Source: Bufo bufo
Lineage: Eukaryota > Chordata > Amphibia > Anura > Bufonidae
Direction of reading: 5' to 3'
Assembly (NCBI RefSeq): GCF_905171765.1
Contig: NC_053391.1
Coordinates: 689,621,257 to 689,685,256 of the forward strand
Length of the DNA stretch: 64,000 bases
Part shown: positions 1-16,553 of the stretch, one piece after another
Layout: each line of letters begins with the position of its first letter
How positions within the stretch are numbered: the stretch's first letter is position 1
The notes under the pieces: model-generated
The model's database searches: none
Told to the model about the DNA's origin: nothing
Seen by the model: the letters and a program-made list of their open reading frames with translations, nothing else
Program-made: the position numbers and the translations under genes

Positions 1-1276
1 CATTCAAAGAATAGTGGCTAGCAAACTGCATACATTGTCCCGGGAAGGGCAAATACAGTGGCTTGGGTTGTACCACTAAAACAACAGACACCCATATGCA
101 TAAGGAATGGCTAAGTCGCTATAAAAGAAACGGGAGTGACTACACGAAATGTAGAAACCAGCTGCGACCGACATACAGAAGGCTCCCAGGAGGAGAGAGT
201 ACCAGATGGGCGCAGACAATAGCAAGGTCCCAAGGGACTGCCCTCTGACCTGTAGTACAACTAAGCAGAGAATATAAGGGAACACCCGGACCCAAAAGGA
301 ACTACGGAACCCTGTCCTATGTCAGAGCAATCAGCAGAAATTCACCTACCAGGCAGGTGTGTGGCGCTCAGTTGTTCTGTCCCTGACTCATCAGGGAGGA
401 CGTCCAGCGAGGATATATCGCTGACCCCAGGAGGATTCCGTGTGGCGGAGGACATCCAGTGATGGCCGAAAACCGCTGCAGCGGCCGGTGCTCACCAAGC
501 TACGTATCCCAACAAGGAGAAGATCCAGTGGAGATCATTGTACTCCACCAGGAATGGTCCGCTCTGTAATAGAAAACAAGACGGGTACTCTTTATAATAT
601 GGGGAACGCGGAGTGCAGCCGAAAGTAGTATTTGATAGGGATGGCAATAGCAACCCTAGCACAAAAACCAACAACCACCTGGCCATGGTGTAGGGAGCGT
701 GGTTGTATGTGGACCAGCCACCAGATCAGAACAGTTCAGCCATATACTGGGAACACCAGAAGTAGTAATAGACTGACAAGGTGGAGGTGGGGGTTGGGCT
801 GGCCCACCCGTGCCAGATATGGCTACCATGTTCGTGCTGAACCAGGATGGCCGAAAAGGGAAGTAACCAATATCCGCAGCACAAATTAGAGCCCGGGGAA
901 GGAAGCACCCAGTAATACAGAAACTGTATGGGCCACAGATTGCACCATAGGGCCCAGCACGTGGGTACTAAAAATACACGCCTAAAACCGAGGAAAAGTG
1001 GCTGCATGTTGCACACTAAGGAGGGTGGAAACAAAGCCACAGCATCCAGGAATGCGACCGCATTTGAAGGGTACAGGTCCTCAACCTGTAAGGTAGAAAT
1101 ACAGCTGTGTAGCGCAGAGATACGACCAGAGAGGTGCAATGGGTACAGCATCTGGAGATGGCAGAGGTACTAGGTCTAAGATTAGAGCGATGTGGCCGCG
1201 TGGAGCACCCTAGGACCAGAGAAGTGCAACGGCTGCCACGTTAGCTATGGCACCTATTTCGCAGGGAAGGGAAAAA

Positions 1277-1622
1277 CGAGATTTTTGTATAACTTACCAG
1301 TAAAATCTCTTTCTCGCTCTTTCCTTGGGGGACACAGAAGACCTTGGGTATAGCTCATCTCCATAGGAGGCGTGACACTAAGTGAAGACTGTTAAGCCCC
1401 TCCTCCACAGCTATACCCTCAGCCTGGAGAGAGAGACTGCCAGTTGCGTGTCCAAGCAGTGAGAAAAGGCAAAGTCCAACAAGGAACCAACAAGCCAACT
1501 ACCCAACGGGTAACACAAACTCGGAAACCGTGTAGAGAAAAACAACGAATGGGTGGGTGCTGTGTCCCCCAAGGAAAGAGCGAGAAAGAGATTTTACTGG
1601 TAAGTTATACAAAAATCTCGTT
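1277..1622. repeat. Foldback module at the left end of family B
   Basis: The first 65 bases (cgagatttttgtataactta onward) recur as their exact reverse complement at about 1560-1622, making a stem with roughly 220 bp of loop. Immediately after it, at 1622-1665, the terminal repeat restarts in the form also seen at the right end (ttttctcgcccagtttcctt). The arm reads ttttactggtaagttatac on the plus strand, which contains a perfect GTAAGT donor-like hexamer. An equivalent module starts family A copy 2 at 16554. Confidence 0.65.
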
Positions 1623-1664
1623 TTCTCGCCCAGTTTCCTTGGGGGACACAGAAGACCTTGGGAC

Positions 1665-4230
1665 GTTCAAAAGCAGTCCAAAAGGGGAGGGACCACAGCT
1701 CCAAGGCGAAGCACCCGAAGGCATCAAGGAACCGCCGCCTGCAGACCCAGGCGGACCAAGGCAGCATATGCCGAAGCCAGAGTATGCACCCTGTAGAACT
1801 CTGTAAAGCGTGCAAGGAAGACCTGTGGCCGCCTTGCTCAAATGAATGGCCGAAGCCCAATGCTTCCGGCCCAGAAGGCACCGACCGCTCTGGTGAAATG
1901 AACGGTGACAGCAAAGGCAGAATCCTGCCCTCGGTGCGGTAACCTCAGCAATAGCCAATCTGATAAAGCGGAGGAAAACCACCCTGGAGTCCGTCAACTC
2001 TAAGCGCGGACCTCCAGGAAACCCAAGAGACCGAACGTCGACAAGAGTCGGAGATCTCCAAGTAAAAACGGCAAGGCCCAAACAACGTCCAAATTGGTGA
2101 AGTGTTGAAGCGAAAGGCAAACACCACCTTCAGAAGGAAGGAACGGGATGTAGAACAGCCCTGTCCTGGGAAAAGACAGAAGGCTCAGAACAAAAAGGGG
2201 CCATTCAGGCACCCGTCAGAGACACGACTGATACGGAAACACAACTGTACAGGACAGGCGGGGTAGAGAGAACTTCTGTAACGGCTCCAAGGACAAGATT
2301 GGAGCGCCGAGAACTCAGTATGTAGTTCCCAGGGCGGTACCGAAGGACAGTACAGAGGAACCAAAGAGCCATTTCGAGTAAGAAGGTCTTGACAGGCCCA
2401 GAGGGCCGGGGAACGCTGGAAGAGGAAGAACAGCGCTGACACTTGATACCTCAAGTAAAGGAATCCCAGTCCCAGGTCCAGGCCGGACTGGAAAAAAGAC
2501 AGAACCATGGGGAGAGAAATTCAGAGTGGGGAATGCACAGCTTCCCACAGAACCCCAGATAAAAAAAACATAAGTCTTACGACAGATCCTGGACGAAATA
2601 CAGCCAGGAGCGGACAGTAGCGAACCCGCTGGAGTCGCCTGGCAAGCGGGCGAAAAACCAAATGTGATCAGGCGCAGACCAGTAACACGGGCAGAAGGGT
2701 CGACAAAACTGGTCCCGTCGGCCCCCGAGCAACGTTGTCCCTATTCACCCGAGTGGGGGAGCAGAAGGACAGACGGAAAGGAACCAAAAGGGTCCGCCCA
2801 GCATCCGCCAGATGCCAGGACAAGACAGGCTATAGTCCATGCTGATGTAGCCATGTTCTACAGTCCCGGTGTAGGAGATCAAAGGACAATCTGGACCGAA
2901 AGGTAGTCCCCCCAAGTTACCGAGAAGGTAAGTCTACAGCAGGACCATTGTCTTAGAATGGACCACGCAATCTGCACTCAGCGGGAGGACAGAACGCGGT
3001 AGACTCGGTAAATAGGCACACAGCTAATACAGCCAGTGTGAACAAGGGAGACAGTACGAGGCCAAAAGGAACACCGGAACCATCCACATGAACAACCATG
3101 CTCTCCCCAGAGGGGAGGACAGTAAAGGAACAACCTCTGAAGTCTGGCGGGACAGAAGCCACATCGGAGTGATCTGTACCAAGCGGGAGCCAAACAGAGC
3201 CGGCGAGATAAGGTAGTCGAGACAGAGGCCGGCATAACACCCTCCAACCGAACAGAGGAGTGGGCAACAGGGAAGCCATAGGACAGCTCAAAAGCAGAAC
3301 CCTGCTACACTGTGAGATGCCCGGTTCACCGCCTCGCAGAAGGCGAATACCCTGAAGAACCCAAGGTGGAAGTCCTCCGGACCTGGGTAATCGAGCTCCC
3401 AAGAGAAGTTGGGTGACCTTCCCGAGAAAAGCGGCCCGCACCTGGTAGCAGATCAGACTGTAGCGTAGAGGCGCCAAGAGGAAGGACTCATACCACACTA
3501 CATCCGAAGAGGAGGAAATTGCAGCAGGCAAGGGAACCGCAGTCCTGCCAGGGCCAACGAAGAATTCGAGGGGCGCTCCAGACAACCGCACTCTCGACCA
3601 TGTGACCACTAGCGCAGGGAAGCAATACCGCGGAAGGACGAATGGGCACGCATCTAGGAACCACGAACATTCCCTGGGATGAAGGGCCAACTAAATGAAT
3701 GAGTACCACCCAGCTCCGTGCAGCAGAGAGCAAGTAGAGCCCGTCCGGGTCAGGTGGACAGAATGAACTCCTTAGAGACGAGTGCAAGGTTTGCGGCAAG
3801 CATCGTATCCCAAGAAAACAAAAGTATGCCGCAGGAAGCAGGTAAGGCATACGTACGAGCAGCCCGTAAGCAGTGAGAAGGCCAACCCACCTACAGGAGG
3901 AGAAGGCATACACGGCCCAAACAACGCACAAGAACGTCCGCTCACTGCAAAGGGTTAATTTAGCAAAAAAGGGGGCTCGCCACAGAGTGCCACAGCATGT
4001 ACGGAATTGCAAAGTGCAACCTGAAAGGGAGTTATGCACAAGCCTAGTATAGCATGCGATGGAACGCAAGCAGTCCGCCCCGAAAGGGGGGAAATTGTAT
4101 CTGGCAAACTGCAGTCGGCAAGAGTGCAAAGGCCGGTCCCAAAAGGGAGTGATGTCTAAGGCCGTACCTACTTCAGAGAAGCAGGACATACCCTATAATC
4201 CAGCATGAACGCAGGAGGTCCACCTAGTGA
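1665..4230. other. Non-coding interior of family B, left part
   Basis: Purine-rich sequence with many gga/aag words and open frames on the minus strand, but no recognisable domain, no spliced structure and no second copy in the window to test conservation. I see no gene here. Confidence 0.5.
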
Positions 4231-4239
4231 AAGGGGAAC

Positions 4240-5715
4240 ATGCACAGGGTTATCCTAGCATTAAGTGAGTGTGCAATAATACACCCAACACTGACTTAGC
4301 GAGAGTGCAACTACTCTGCCAATGAAGGGGGACATGTACAAGTCCAGCACAGCCATACAAGGACAGCCGTGAATCTCATGAGCGTGCCAAATTCTGCCCA
4401 TGGAATGAGGGGTGGTCACGCACAAGGCCAGCACCGTATCCAATGGGAGTGCAAGCGTTCCACCCATGTTAGAGGGCAATGCTCATGGCCAGCAAGGTAT
4501 CCGGTGAGAGTGTAGCATGCCGCCCAGAAAAAAAGGGGGGGTAATGCACATGGCCAGCATCTCATCCAGGGAGAGTGCGTGCACCCGCCATGTATGGGAG
4601 TCATACACATGGCCAGCAACGTACTGGTGAGAGACAAACACAGTCAGTGAGAATGTGTGTATGTCACCTGAGGAAGGAAGGCAGGCATGCCCATGGCAGG
4701 CAGCGAATCCAGCGAGAGTGCGTACACCGCCCACGGAAGAGGGGTCATGCATATGGCCGACAGCAGATCCAGCGAGAGTGCGTACACCGCCCACGGAAGA
4801 GGGGTCATGCATATGGCCGACAGCGGATCCAGCGAGAGTGCAAGCACCCCGCCATGTATGGGGTACATGCACATGGCCAGCAACGTACCTGCGAGAAAAC
4901 AACCACAGACGGAGGGATGTATGTATGCTGCCTGAGTCATGCCTATGGCCGGCAGCGAAACCAGTGAGAGTGCAGCATAGCAACATAGTACATAAGTACA
5001 TCATAGCACATCAGAGAGAGTGCAGCGTTCCGCCTATGGAAGGGGGTCGTGCACATAGCCAGTACCGTATCCGGTGAGAGTGCAGTATTCCGCCTAAAAA
5101 GGGGGGTCATGCACATGATCGGCAACAGATCCAGTGAGAGTGTAGCGTTCCGCCTAAGAAGGGGGTCACGCACATGGCCGACAGCGAATCCAGTGAGAGC
5201 GCTGCGTTCCGCCCATGGAAGGGGGTCACGCACATGGCCGGCAGTGAAACCAGTGAGAGTGCAGCGTTCCGCCTAGAGAAGGGGGTCACGCACATGGCCG
5301 ACAGCGAATCCAGTGAGAACGCTGCGTTCCGCCCATGGAAGGGGGTCACGCACATGGCCGGCAGTGAATCCAGTGAGAGTGCAGCGTTCCGCCTAGAGAA
5401 CGGGGTCACGCACATGGCCGGCAGCAAATCCAGTGAGAGTGCAGCATTCCGCCTATGGAAGGGGGTCATGCACATGGCCAGCACCGTATCCGGTGAAGGT
5501 GCAGTATTCCGCCTAAAAAGGGGGTCATGCACATGGCCAGCCGGCAGCCAGGGAGAGTGCAGTATCCCGCCTAGGAGGGGGGGGATGCACATGGCAGGCA
5601 CCATAACTGGAGAGATGATGAATGCTGCCTACGGAATGGCCGCATGCACTTGGCCAGCGCCGTATCCTGGAAGAGGGCAGGAAAACCGCCTAAAAAGGGA
5701 AATGCCCTAGCACCG
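4240..5715. repeat. Minisatellite, unit about 60 bp, more than 20 copies
   Basis: The unit contains catggccggcag, then atccagtgagagtgcag, then cgttccgcctatggaaggggg. Units at 5220, 5281 and 5341 are spaced 60-61 bp and nearly identical; copies decay toward both ends, with 4740-4800 and 4801-4861 forming another near-identical pair. Because 60 is divisible by three, periodic open frames appear on both strands; these are by-products. Confidence 0.9.
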
Positions 5716-5815
5716 ACGCAGGTTGGGAGCGCAACACTATGCCACCTGTGGAAAGAGGGCATGCAGACATGCAGCACTACTGATGAGGCTGCAGCGTCCT
5801 GCGCAGTCCAATAGA

Positions 5816-6600
5816 AATCTATTATTATTATTTCTTTTTTTTTGTTTTTTTTTATATTTTTCATTAAAAACACAGCCTCTCTGAGGCTAAAGGGGGGCCA
5901 CCTATAGGGGCACAGATAGTCAGAAAAAGGGGGGCCAGCCATACAGGCCCATTGGGAGCCGGCCTGTACCCAAAGGGTTAACATGGATCCGGCCTGGAGG
6001 GCGGCGCTGCGATCCCCTGGGGGCGGAGGAACCTCCCGGCGGGAAGAATTCGCGCCTGGAGAAGTTCCCGCCCCCTCCACCAGAGGCCGGAATTTTGCGG
6101 CCTAGTAGGCCGTGAAGCCAAGGTCTAAATTTGCGGCGCCCGGTATGTACCGCCGGGACCTGAGGCGGAGTGGCGCATCAAAACCGGCCGCGGGTGCCCA
6201 CCCCGCGGGCTGGTCGGAATTGCGGCCCAGCAGGCCGCGAAGCCTGGGCTAAAATTTGCGGAGCCCCACCGACCGGCACCAACGGTCAGCCGGGGCCTGC
6301 TGGGCATAGACGTCAAGCCCAAAGCCGGCCGCGGGAGCCCACCCCGCCGGCCGGAGTGTCAGGGGCTCGGAATGGCGGCTTGCCGGCCGCGGGAGCCCAC
6401 CCCGCCGGCCGGAAGAGTCAGGGGCTCGGAATGGCGGCTTGCCGGCCGCGGGAGCCCACCCCGCCGGCCGGAAGAGTCAGGGACCCGGAATGGCGGCCTA
6501 GCAGGCCGCGGAGCCTGGGCTAAGATTTTTGCGGCGCCCGGCCGCACCGGAATACCAATGTCGGCCGGAGGCGAGGCCTTACTCCATAGCCGTCAGGAGC
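5816..6600. repeat. T-rich tract followed by GC-rich tandem repeat of about 60 bp
   Basis: A T/A-rich stretch (5816-5866) is followed by very GC-rich DNA. Within it, a unit containing ccgcgggagcccaccccgcc, then aatggcggctt, repeats at about 6324, 6383 and 6443. The related words gcggcctagtaggcc and gcggcccagcaggcc flank it and recur at 9076-9095 in family A. Confidence 0.7.
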
Positions 6601-9600
6601 CTCAGGCCTTAACTATATTGCCGCTTCTGTAGCTGGCTGTGGAGACAGCCACTGGCTGCATGTCTATGGGAGCCAGGCAGGGGGGGGGAGGCAGAAGGAG
6701 ATTGCCGCTCTGCGGCACCCCAGGGGCCAGCATAGATCCAGCAGGGGACTAGAGGCCCAGTATGGGGGTCAGGCACGCAGGAGACCAGGGTGGGGGGGTG
6801 GGGGACGTAGGGCTGGAGAAGCCTCTCTCTTACCACAGCCGTCTTCACCCTCGGTCCATTCCAGCAGGGTCGCCCCTTCAGCTACTGGCACCGTAGTGGC
6901 AGGACGCTGGAAGAGGGACTTGGCGTGCGGGCGACCCTTGCGCTGGCGGGATGCAGGGGAGCTGGGCTGCCCTGGTCCACCTTGCCTTCTGTGGGGGAGG
7001 CAGCAGTGCGGGTGACCGGCACTGGCGCAGCTCAACCCCGGGAGAACAGAGAGGTCTAGTGCGTCTCTGTTATCCCTGATGATCTGGAACAAAAAGAAAA
7101 GAAAAAAGTAAAAATCTAAAATTGAAACAAGGAGAAACCAGCCCTGCAGAGCAGGGAGTGTCTTGCCTCCTTGGACACTAAGCAAAAAACTGGCTGCCTC
7201 TCTCTCCAGGCTGACGGTATAGCTGTGGAGGAGGGGCTTAACAGCTTTTACTTAGTGTCACGCCTCCTATGGAGATGAGCTATACCCAAGGTCTTCTGTG
7301 TCCCCCAAGGAAACTGGGCGAGAAAATAGGGCCGCACGGTACCACAAGGAACGACAGGTGCACACCACAACTAAGTAAGTGCAATGGCAACTGAAGAATG
7401 CCCTCCATTTCCTTAAAAAGAGGGAAACAGGGCCGCATAGTACACCATAGAGCCAGACAGGTGTAACGGCTGCAGCATCAGAGACGGTGCAGGAACTCTA
7501 CCTAAGAAGGGAGTAAGATGGCTGTTTGGTGCACATTAGATGAGGTTGCAGTGGCAACGGCACTACAAAGTGGCCTCAATATCTCGTCCGGTAAGGGAGA
7601 AATAGTGCAGCAAGGTACACCATAAGGCCAGACAGGAGCAACGGCAACAGCTCCTGAAGATAGAGAAGTTAAATAAAAAAGAAGGGAACAAGGTGGCAGC
7701 CAGGTGCTCACTAGAACCAAACAGAGGCAGTTGCACAGCAATCGAGAGTGGCCTCTATATCTCGCCGAGAAGGGAGAAATAGTGCCGCACGGAACACAAT
7801 AGAGCCCGCCAGGGATATTGGATACAGCATCAGGAGATGGTGTAGAGACTCTACCCATGAAGGGAGCAAGGTGGCTGGAACCAGACATGTACAATTGCTA
7901 CAGCAATTGAAGGCGGCCTGTATATCTCGCCAGGTAGGGGGAAATAGTGCCGCATGGAACACCGCCAGTCAGCAGGAACTCTACCTATGAAAGTAACAAG
8001 GCAGCTGGAAACAGACAGATGTAACAGGCATAGAAGCCGGCCAGTATTCTCTGGTACAGGCATTACAAAAGAACCTTTAGAGGCCGAGAAGGGTTGCCAA
8101 CCCTACAAGTGGCGTTTGCCTGAATTATCAACTTGCCTAGAACATAGCCCCTGGTAGGTGGAACCGGGAAGGTCTGTCGTGTACAGCCTACGAGGGTGTA
8201 CGTACCAGAGACACCGTGTAGGTGTCCCAGTTGCTAAGCACGGCGACGGCTGCCTCACCTGTGCGGTAATTACCTGTGCAGGCAGGAGGGCGCCATCCGA
8301 AAGTCCACTAGAGGGGCACCGAAACCTGGGTAGGGTAGGTACCACCATGCACGTTTGACTTGACCACGCAGAGGGATTCTGCATGGTGAAAGACCGCCTG
8401 ATGCTCTGCTTCGAGGGAATCGGTGCAGAGGTGTCCCCAGATGCAACTGACAGAGAAGGCTTCATCACCAGCCTCCGGCCTGTCCTAAAGGGGTGACCCG
8501 AGGATGCCGGGGAGGGGTGGAAGCTAGTTGAGACCACCAAAGGATGGTCCATGGGATACTCCTTGCGTGACCCTGTATCTTAGCGTGAGCGTGGCTCAGG
8601 GGGGAAGGAGACCGCAATTTGTAGGTAGCGCTCCAGCGAATTCGCCAGGGACTGAAGGATCGACATGGAGGGAGCCCAATCGGGGGGGGGGCTACCACAA
8701 AAGGGTGGGAGACCACGTGGAAACCTCCGTAGACAACGGACGCACGAAAATAATGTGGCAATCCGATACGGAGGCTGGGAGAAGAGGCCCCATAGAGCAG
8801 CAGGGCTGACCTATCTGACCCCGGAAACCACAGTTCCCAAGAGGTGCTGCAGCAGCTATATAGTAAGCAGGAAGCCTCATTCAGGTGGCAGGGCTGCAGG
8901 AGAATGCAGCAATAGAGAGGGGAGATAGGGAAGGGGCCTGTGGAACCGCCCCTCAGAGAGAGAGAGAGCAGAGAACGTGGGGCCGGCTTGGCAGGCAGAA
9001 GAGGCCCCTCCCAGGCTCCCCCCATGGAGGGGAGGAGACGGAGTAAGCCCAGGAAGGGAGAAAGTGGGCGGGGAGTTGCGGCCTAGTAGGCCCGAAAAGC
9101 CGGGGACTAAAGTAGTGGAGCGCGGCCTGGAGCGAACGGCCGCGATCGCGATAGTGCCCCAGAATTGCCGCGACGAACGGTGGCCAGGTGGGGGAGAGAA
9201 CTGAGGAAGAGACCCCAGGGAGAGAAAAAAATGAAGGCCAGGGGCTTCAGGGGCCAGGATACAGCTGAGAGAAAAAACCCACAAGCTATGTAGCAGAGGC
9301 AAGGCACGGGAAGGAGGGTGGGATCCCTAATCTAACATACTCACCCTCAGACGTCTTCAGGCGCAGCAGTAACCACCCCCTCGGCGGACTCAACACGGGA
9401 ACCGTGGGACTGCCGGAACTCCACTGCGGAAGCAGATTTGGGGACTGGGTGGCTGCCAGGTAACTGAGTACGCGCCCGCAGGGGGGCAACTAAAGAGGAA
9501 CACGATGGAGCCACCCCTGCCGCAGGCCAGAACCTGCAGAGAAGAGAAAGAAAAAATGATTGAAGAAAAGAAATAAAATAAAAAAGTAGCAGGATGACCT

Positions 9601-9640
9601 GCACAAAAAGCAGGTCAGGTCTGCCTCCTACAGACACTAG
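6600..9640. other. Non-coding interior and right arms of families B and A
   Basis: Bases 6600-7190 are the right interior of B, 7190-7326 is its right terminal repeat, and 7327-9640 is family A sequence. Diverged short repeats occur at 7400-8000 (cgcatggtacacc, ggcagctggaaccagacag). No domain or exon structure was recognised. Confidence 0.5.
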
Positions 9641-9789
9641 AACAAGACTGATCTGTCTAGTGTCTGTGGAGAGGGTATAGCCCAACGAGGAGGAGCCAAC
9701 ACTTTTTATGTCTAGTGTCGCCTCCTAGTGGTAGTTGGACATATACCCATGGTGCTGTGTCCCCCAATGCTATGCACGAGAAACAGATA

Positions 9790-10112
9790 ATTCTATTCGG
9801 GCAATTTTAAAATGTCAGTGGTGATGGTAAGTACAATAAAAGAGTTCAAGAGGGGCCTGGATGTATTTCTGGAGTGTAATAATATTACAGGCTATAGCTA
9901 CTAGAGACGGGTCGTTGATCCAGGGAGTTATTCTGATGCCCGATTGGAGTCGGGAAGGAATTTTTTTTATTCCCCTAAAGTGGGGAAAATTGGCTTCTAC
10001 CTTAGTTTTATTTTTTCCTTCCTGTGGCTCAACTTGCAGGATAACAGGCCGAACTGGATGGACAAATGTCTTTTTTCGGCCTTATGTACTATGTTACTAT
10101 GTAAGAGGACGA
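9790..10112 (+). mobile_element. Retroposon-like 3' end with microsatellite-like tail
   Basis: The block ends with ggataacaggccgaactgga, then tggacaaatgtctttttt, cggcct and a tactatgttactatg tail. The short 3' tail repeat and one-sided conservation are typical of CR1/L2-type LINE ends or SINEs that borrow them. I recognise it as a common amphibian interspersed block from memory only; the family name is not established here. Confidence 0.5.
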
Positions 10113-10296
10113 CTCGGGGACATATTTGAGGCAATGTTCTCTCTAATAATTGTGCAACGTCTGAGGTTTATAGGAGAAATACACAATATGACTGGAAAGA
10201 GACAGTAATACAGTGAGACCGTCCCACTACAAACAACTGGGATCTACAGAGCATCATCAGAGCTAGGCTGCACATGCTCAGTCACCGGGCACTTAC

Positions 10297-14803
<4,507 letters not shown>

Positions 14804-15015
14804 CTTCTATTCCTGCAAAGTAAAGAGATCCATTTCAAACTGGAAACCAGAGCGGAATTCAACTTTTTGGAACAATAAAAAAAATATATAATTTTTTTTT
14901 ATTTTTTATAAACCATTTCCATTTGTTCCGTCTCTTTACCGTTAGGTCCGTTCTATGGTCCCAATATTGGTTATCTTATCAGAGACCAGCCATCTCACCC
15001 AAGTCTCGCTGGTAG

Positions 15016-15458
15016 TTAAAAAGGACCTTTCATGGGTCCAGACTCCAGACATTATGAATTAACTAGCAGGATATGTAGGGCATAGTGCAGGGATGTAATA
15101 TTGCTTAATAATTTTTCTGGGCGCTGCTCCATTCGCCCGCTGTGCCCCCCTGCAGTTTTCCCACCTGGTACAATAATGAATAGAATCAGTACAGGGAGGA
15201 GGAGAGAGGGCCCTGTTTCTCAATGGGAGAAAAAAATAAAATAAAATCCTTCTCGGCCATTGAGAAACAGGGCTGTCTCCTCCTCCCCGTACCGATGCTA
15301 TTCATTAGCGTACCAAGCGGGAAAACTGCAGGGGGGCACAGCGGGCGAATGGAGCGGCGCCCAGACAAACTAGTAAGTGATATTACATCCGTGCACAGTG
15401 CCCTACATATCCTGCTAGTTATTTCATAATGTCTGGACCCATGAAAGGTCCTTTTTAA
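15016..15458. mobile_element. Foldback MITE with TTAA target duplication
   Basis: TTAA at 15016-15019 and 15455-15458 flanks perfect outer inverted repeats (aaaggacctttcatgggtcc). The arms pair almost throughout: ctgcagttttccc, cattcgcccgctgtgcc and ccctgtttctcaatgg recur inverted. The loop is an A-rich aaaataaaat. TTAA duplications are the hallmark of piggyBac transposition. A diverged fragment of the same right end lies at 24175-24250. Confidence 0.88.
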
Positions 15459-15689
15459 CCCTGGCAAACAGCCAGGTGGAGGCGGCACCTGGCTGAGGGA
15501 TGTGTAGTATGACATGGCGGTCACTCAGATGAATGGCTGTCCATGTAATATGACTTGAATCCGCCAAAACAGGAGACGCTCATAAAGAAAGAGCAGCCAC
15601 TGTTGTAGGTTATAGAGGAGGATCCCGCGTCTGGGTCCAAATGATCTAACAAGGTTCATACATGTGAAAGCCGAGCCAATGTCGCTCTC

Positions 15690-15790
15690 ATCTAGGGCTC
15701 ATGCACACAAAGGTATTTTCTTTCCGCGTCAGTTACGTTTTTTGCGGACCGTATGCTTCATTTCAATGGGTCCACAAAACAAAAACAAAA
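15690..15790. repeat. Partial foldback element end (catgcacac family)
   Basis: Reads gggctcatgcacacaaaggt, then ttgcggaccgta and tttcaatgggtcc. These words match the ends and interior of the fuller copies at 38768-39214 and 42898-43152. No partner arm was found nearby. Confidence 0.4.
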
Positions 15791-16131
15791 CCTGGTTACT
15801 CAATCTGCATTCCGTTTCCTGAAATCCTGAGTGCACACGTTTCTACAGGTGAATCTGTGAGATCCTAGTGGTCAGACCTCACAGACCTGTGCACACATTC
15901 ATGTGTTATTTGCATGATGACAAGGGTCACAGACTGCACACACCTTTCTAAAACGCGGAGGGGGACACCACATAAAATGGCTGCACTTCCTTTAATCGAG
16001 TCATTTTCTGGTCCAACCATCCTTGCTGATTAATTTCTTAAAACATCGTAATAAAGGGTCAGAGCTTTGATTTCCTGAGCTCCAAGCCCCCTGATTAGCC
16101 ATAGAGCTACATGATAAAAATCCATACAGTC

Positions 16132-16147
16132 ACCACTAGAGGGCGAC
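16132..16147 (+). promoter_or_regulatory. CTCF-like motif
   Basis: accactagagggcgac matches the vertebrate CTCF core (CCASYAGRKGGCRC type) at most positions. A match by eye only. Confidence 0.3.
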
Positions 16148-16553
16148 CATGCTGTATCACCAAAAAGCAAGATTCGACAGCACTGTGTGAATAAGCCAGA
16201 AGATTTTTTTTTTTTTTTAAACTACCTCGACTAAAAGGAGGAGACTGAATCAGTGACAATTGGTGGTAATCCATATGCAGATCCAGGGGTGAGATGTTTC
16301 TGTCACATGTAGAAGGGTCCTTATAATTAGGCTCTGCCATTCTTTTACCACTTAAAAGGGTTTTCTGAGATGACCTATCCTGATAGGTTAGGGTCCGACA
16401 CCCGGGACCCCCGCCGACCAGCTGTTTGAGAAGGCACTGGCGCTCCTGTGAGCACCTCTGCCTTCTCCCTGCTCACCAAGCACAGCGCCGTACATTGTAT
16501 AGTGTATAGCTGTGCTTGGTATTGCAGCTCAGCTCAGAATTTTTTTTATTTTT

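Larger units (their letters stand above)
1277..7326. mobile_element. Family B large non-coding element nested in family A
   Basis: Bases 1300-1440 and 7190-7326 are inverted copies of each other (ttccttgggggacacagaag, then tatagctcatctccatagga, and the tatagctgtggaggagg motif), giving about 140 bp of terminal inverted repeat. Copy 2 of family A keeps the uninterrupted site at 19275-19300 (gggaaggggaaaatagggcc), whereas here the same flanks are separated by 6.05 kb. The likely target duplication is short and A-rich (gaaaa), but the exact ends are ambiguous. Its terminal repeats resemble those of family A in order and motif (gtgtccccc, a cctcctatgg/cctcctagtg block, a tatacc block), so A and B look like subfamilies of one non-autonomous group. 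Interior is a 60-bp minisatellite plus GC-rich repeats, with no protein recognised. Confidence 0.7.
1..9783. mobile_element. Family A large non-coding element, copy 1 (left end cut by window, interrupted)
   Basis: Bases 1-640, 940-1270, 7327-7470 and 9225-9783 align in order with 18379-20087, so this is a second copy of one long element. Its right end reads inward as an inverted repeat ending in tgcacgagaaa at 9783, preceded by ccatggtgctgtgtccccca, the reverse complement of the motif at the left end of copy 2 (16590-16615). No reading frame in it resembles a protein and none is shared between the copies. Stretches 640-930 and 7470-9225 are present here but missing from copy 2. The 6 kb family B element splits it at 1277. 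The minus-strand PIWIL1 gene lies to its right, so the element appears to sit in a PIWIL1 intron. Superfamily not assigned; no clear target duplication found. Confidence 0.7.

Noticed and set aside
2953..4189. 245- and 233-codon minus-strand frames in family B
   Set aside because: No recognisable domain, and they lie inside a non-coding element with biased composition; no second copy supports conservation.
4483..5710. Periodic frames of 130-178 codons with about 20-residue repeats on both strands
   Set aside because: The 60-bp minisatellite unit is a multiple of three and lacks stops; both strands are open.
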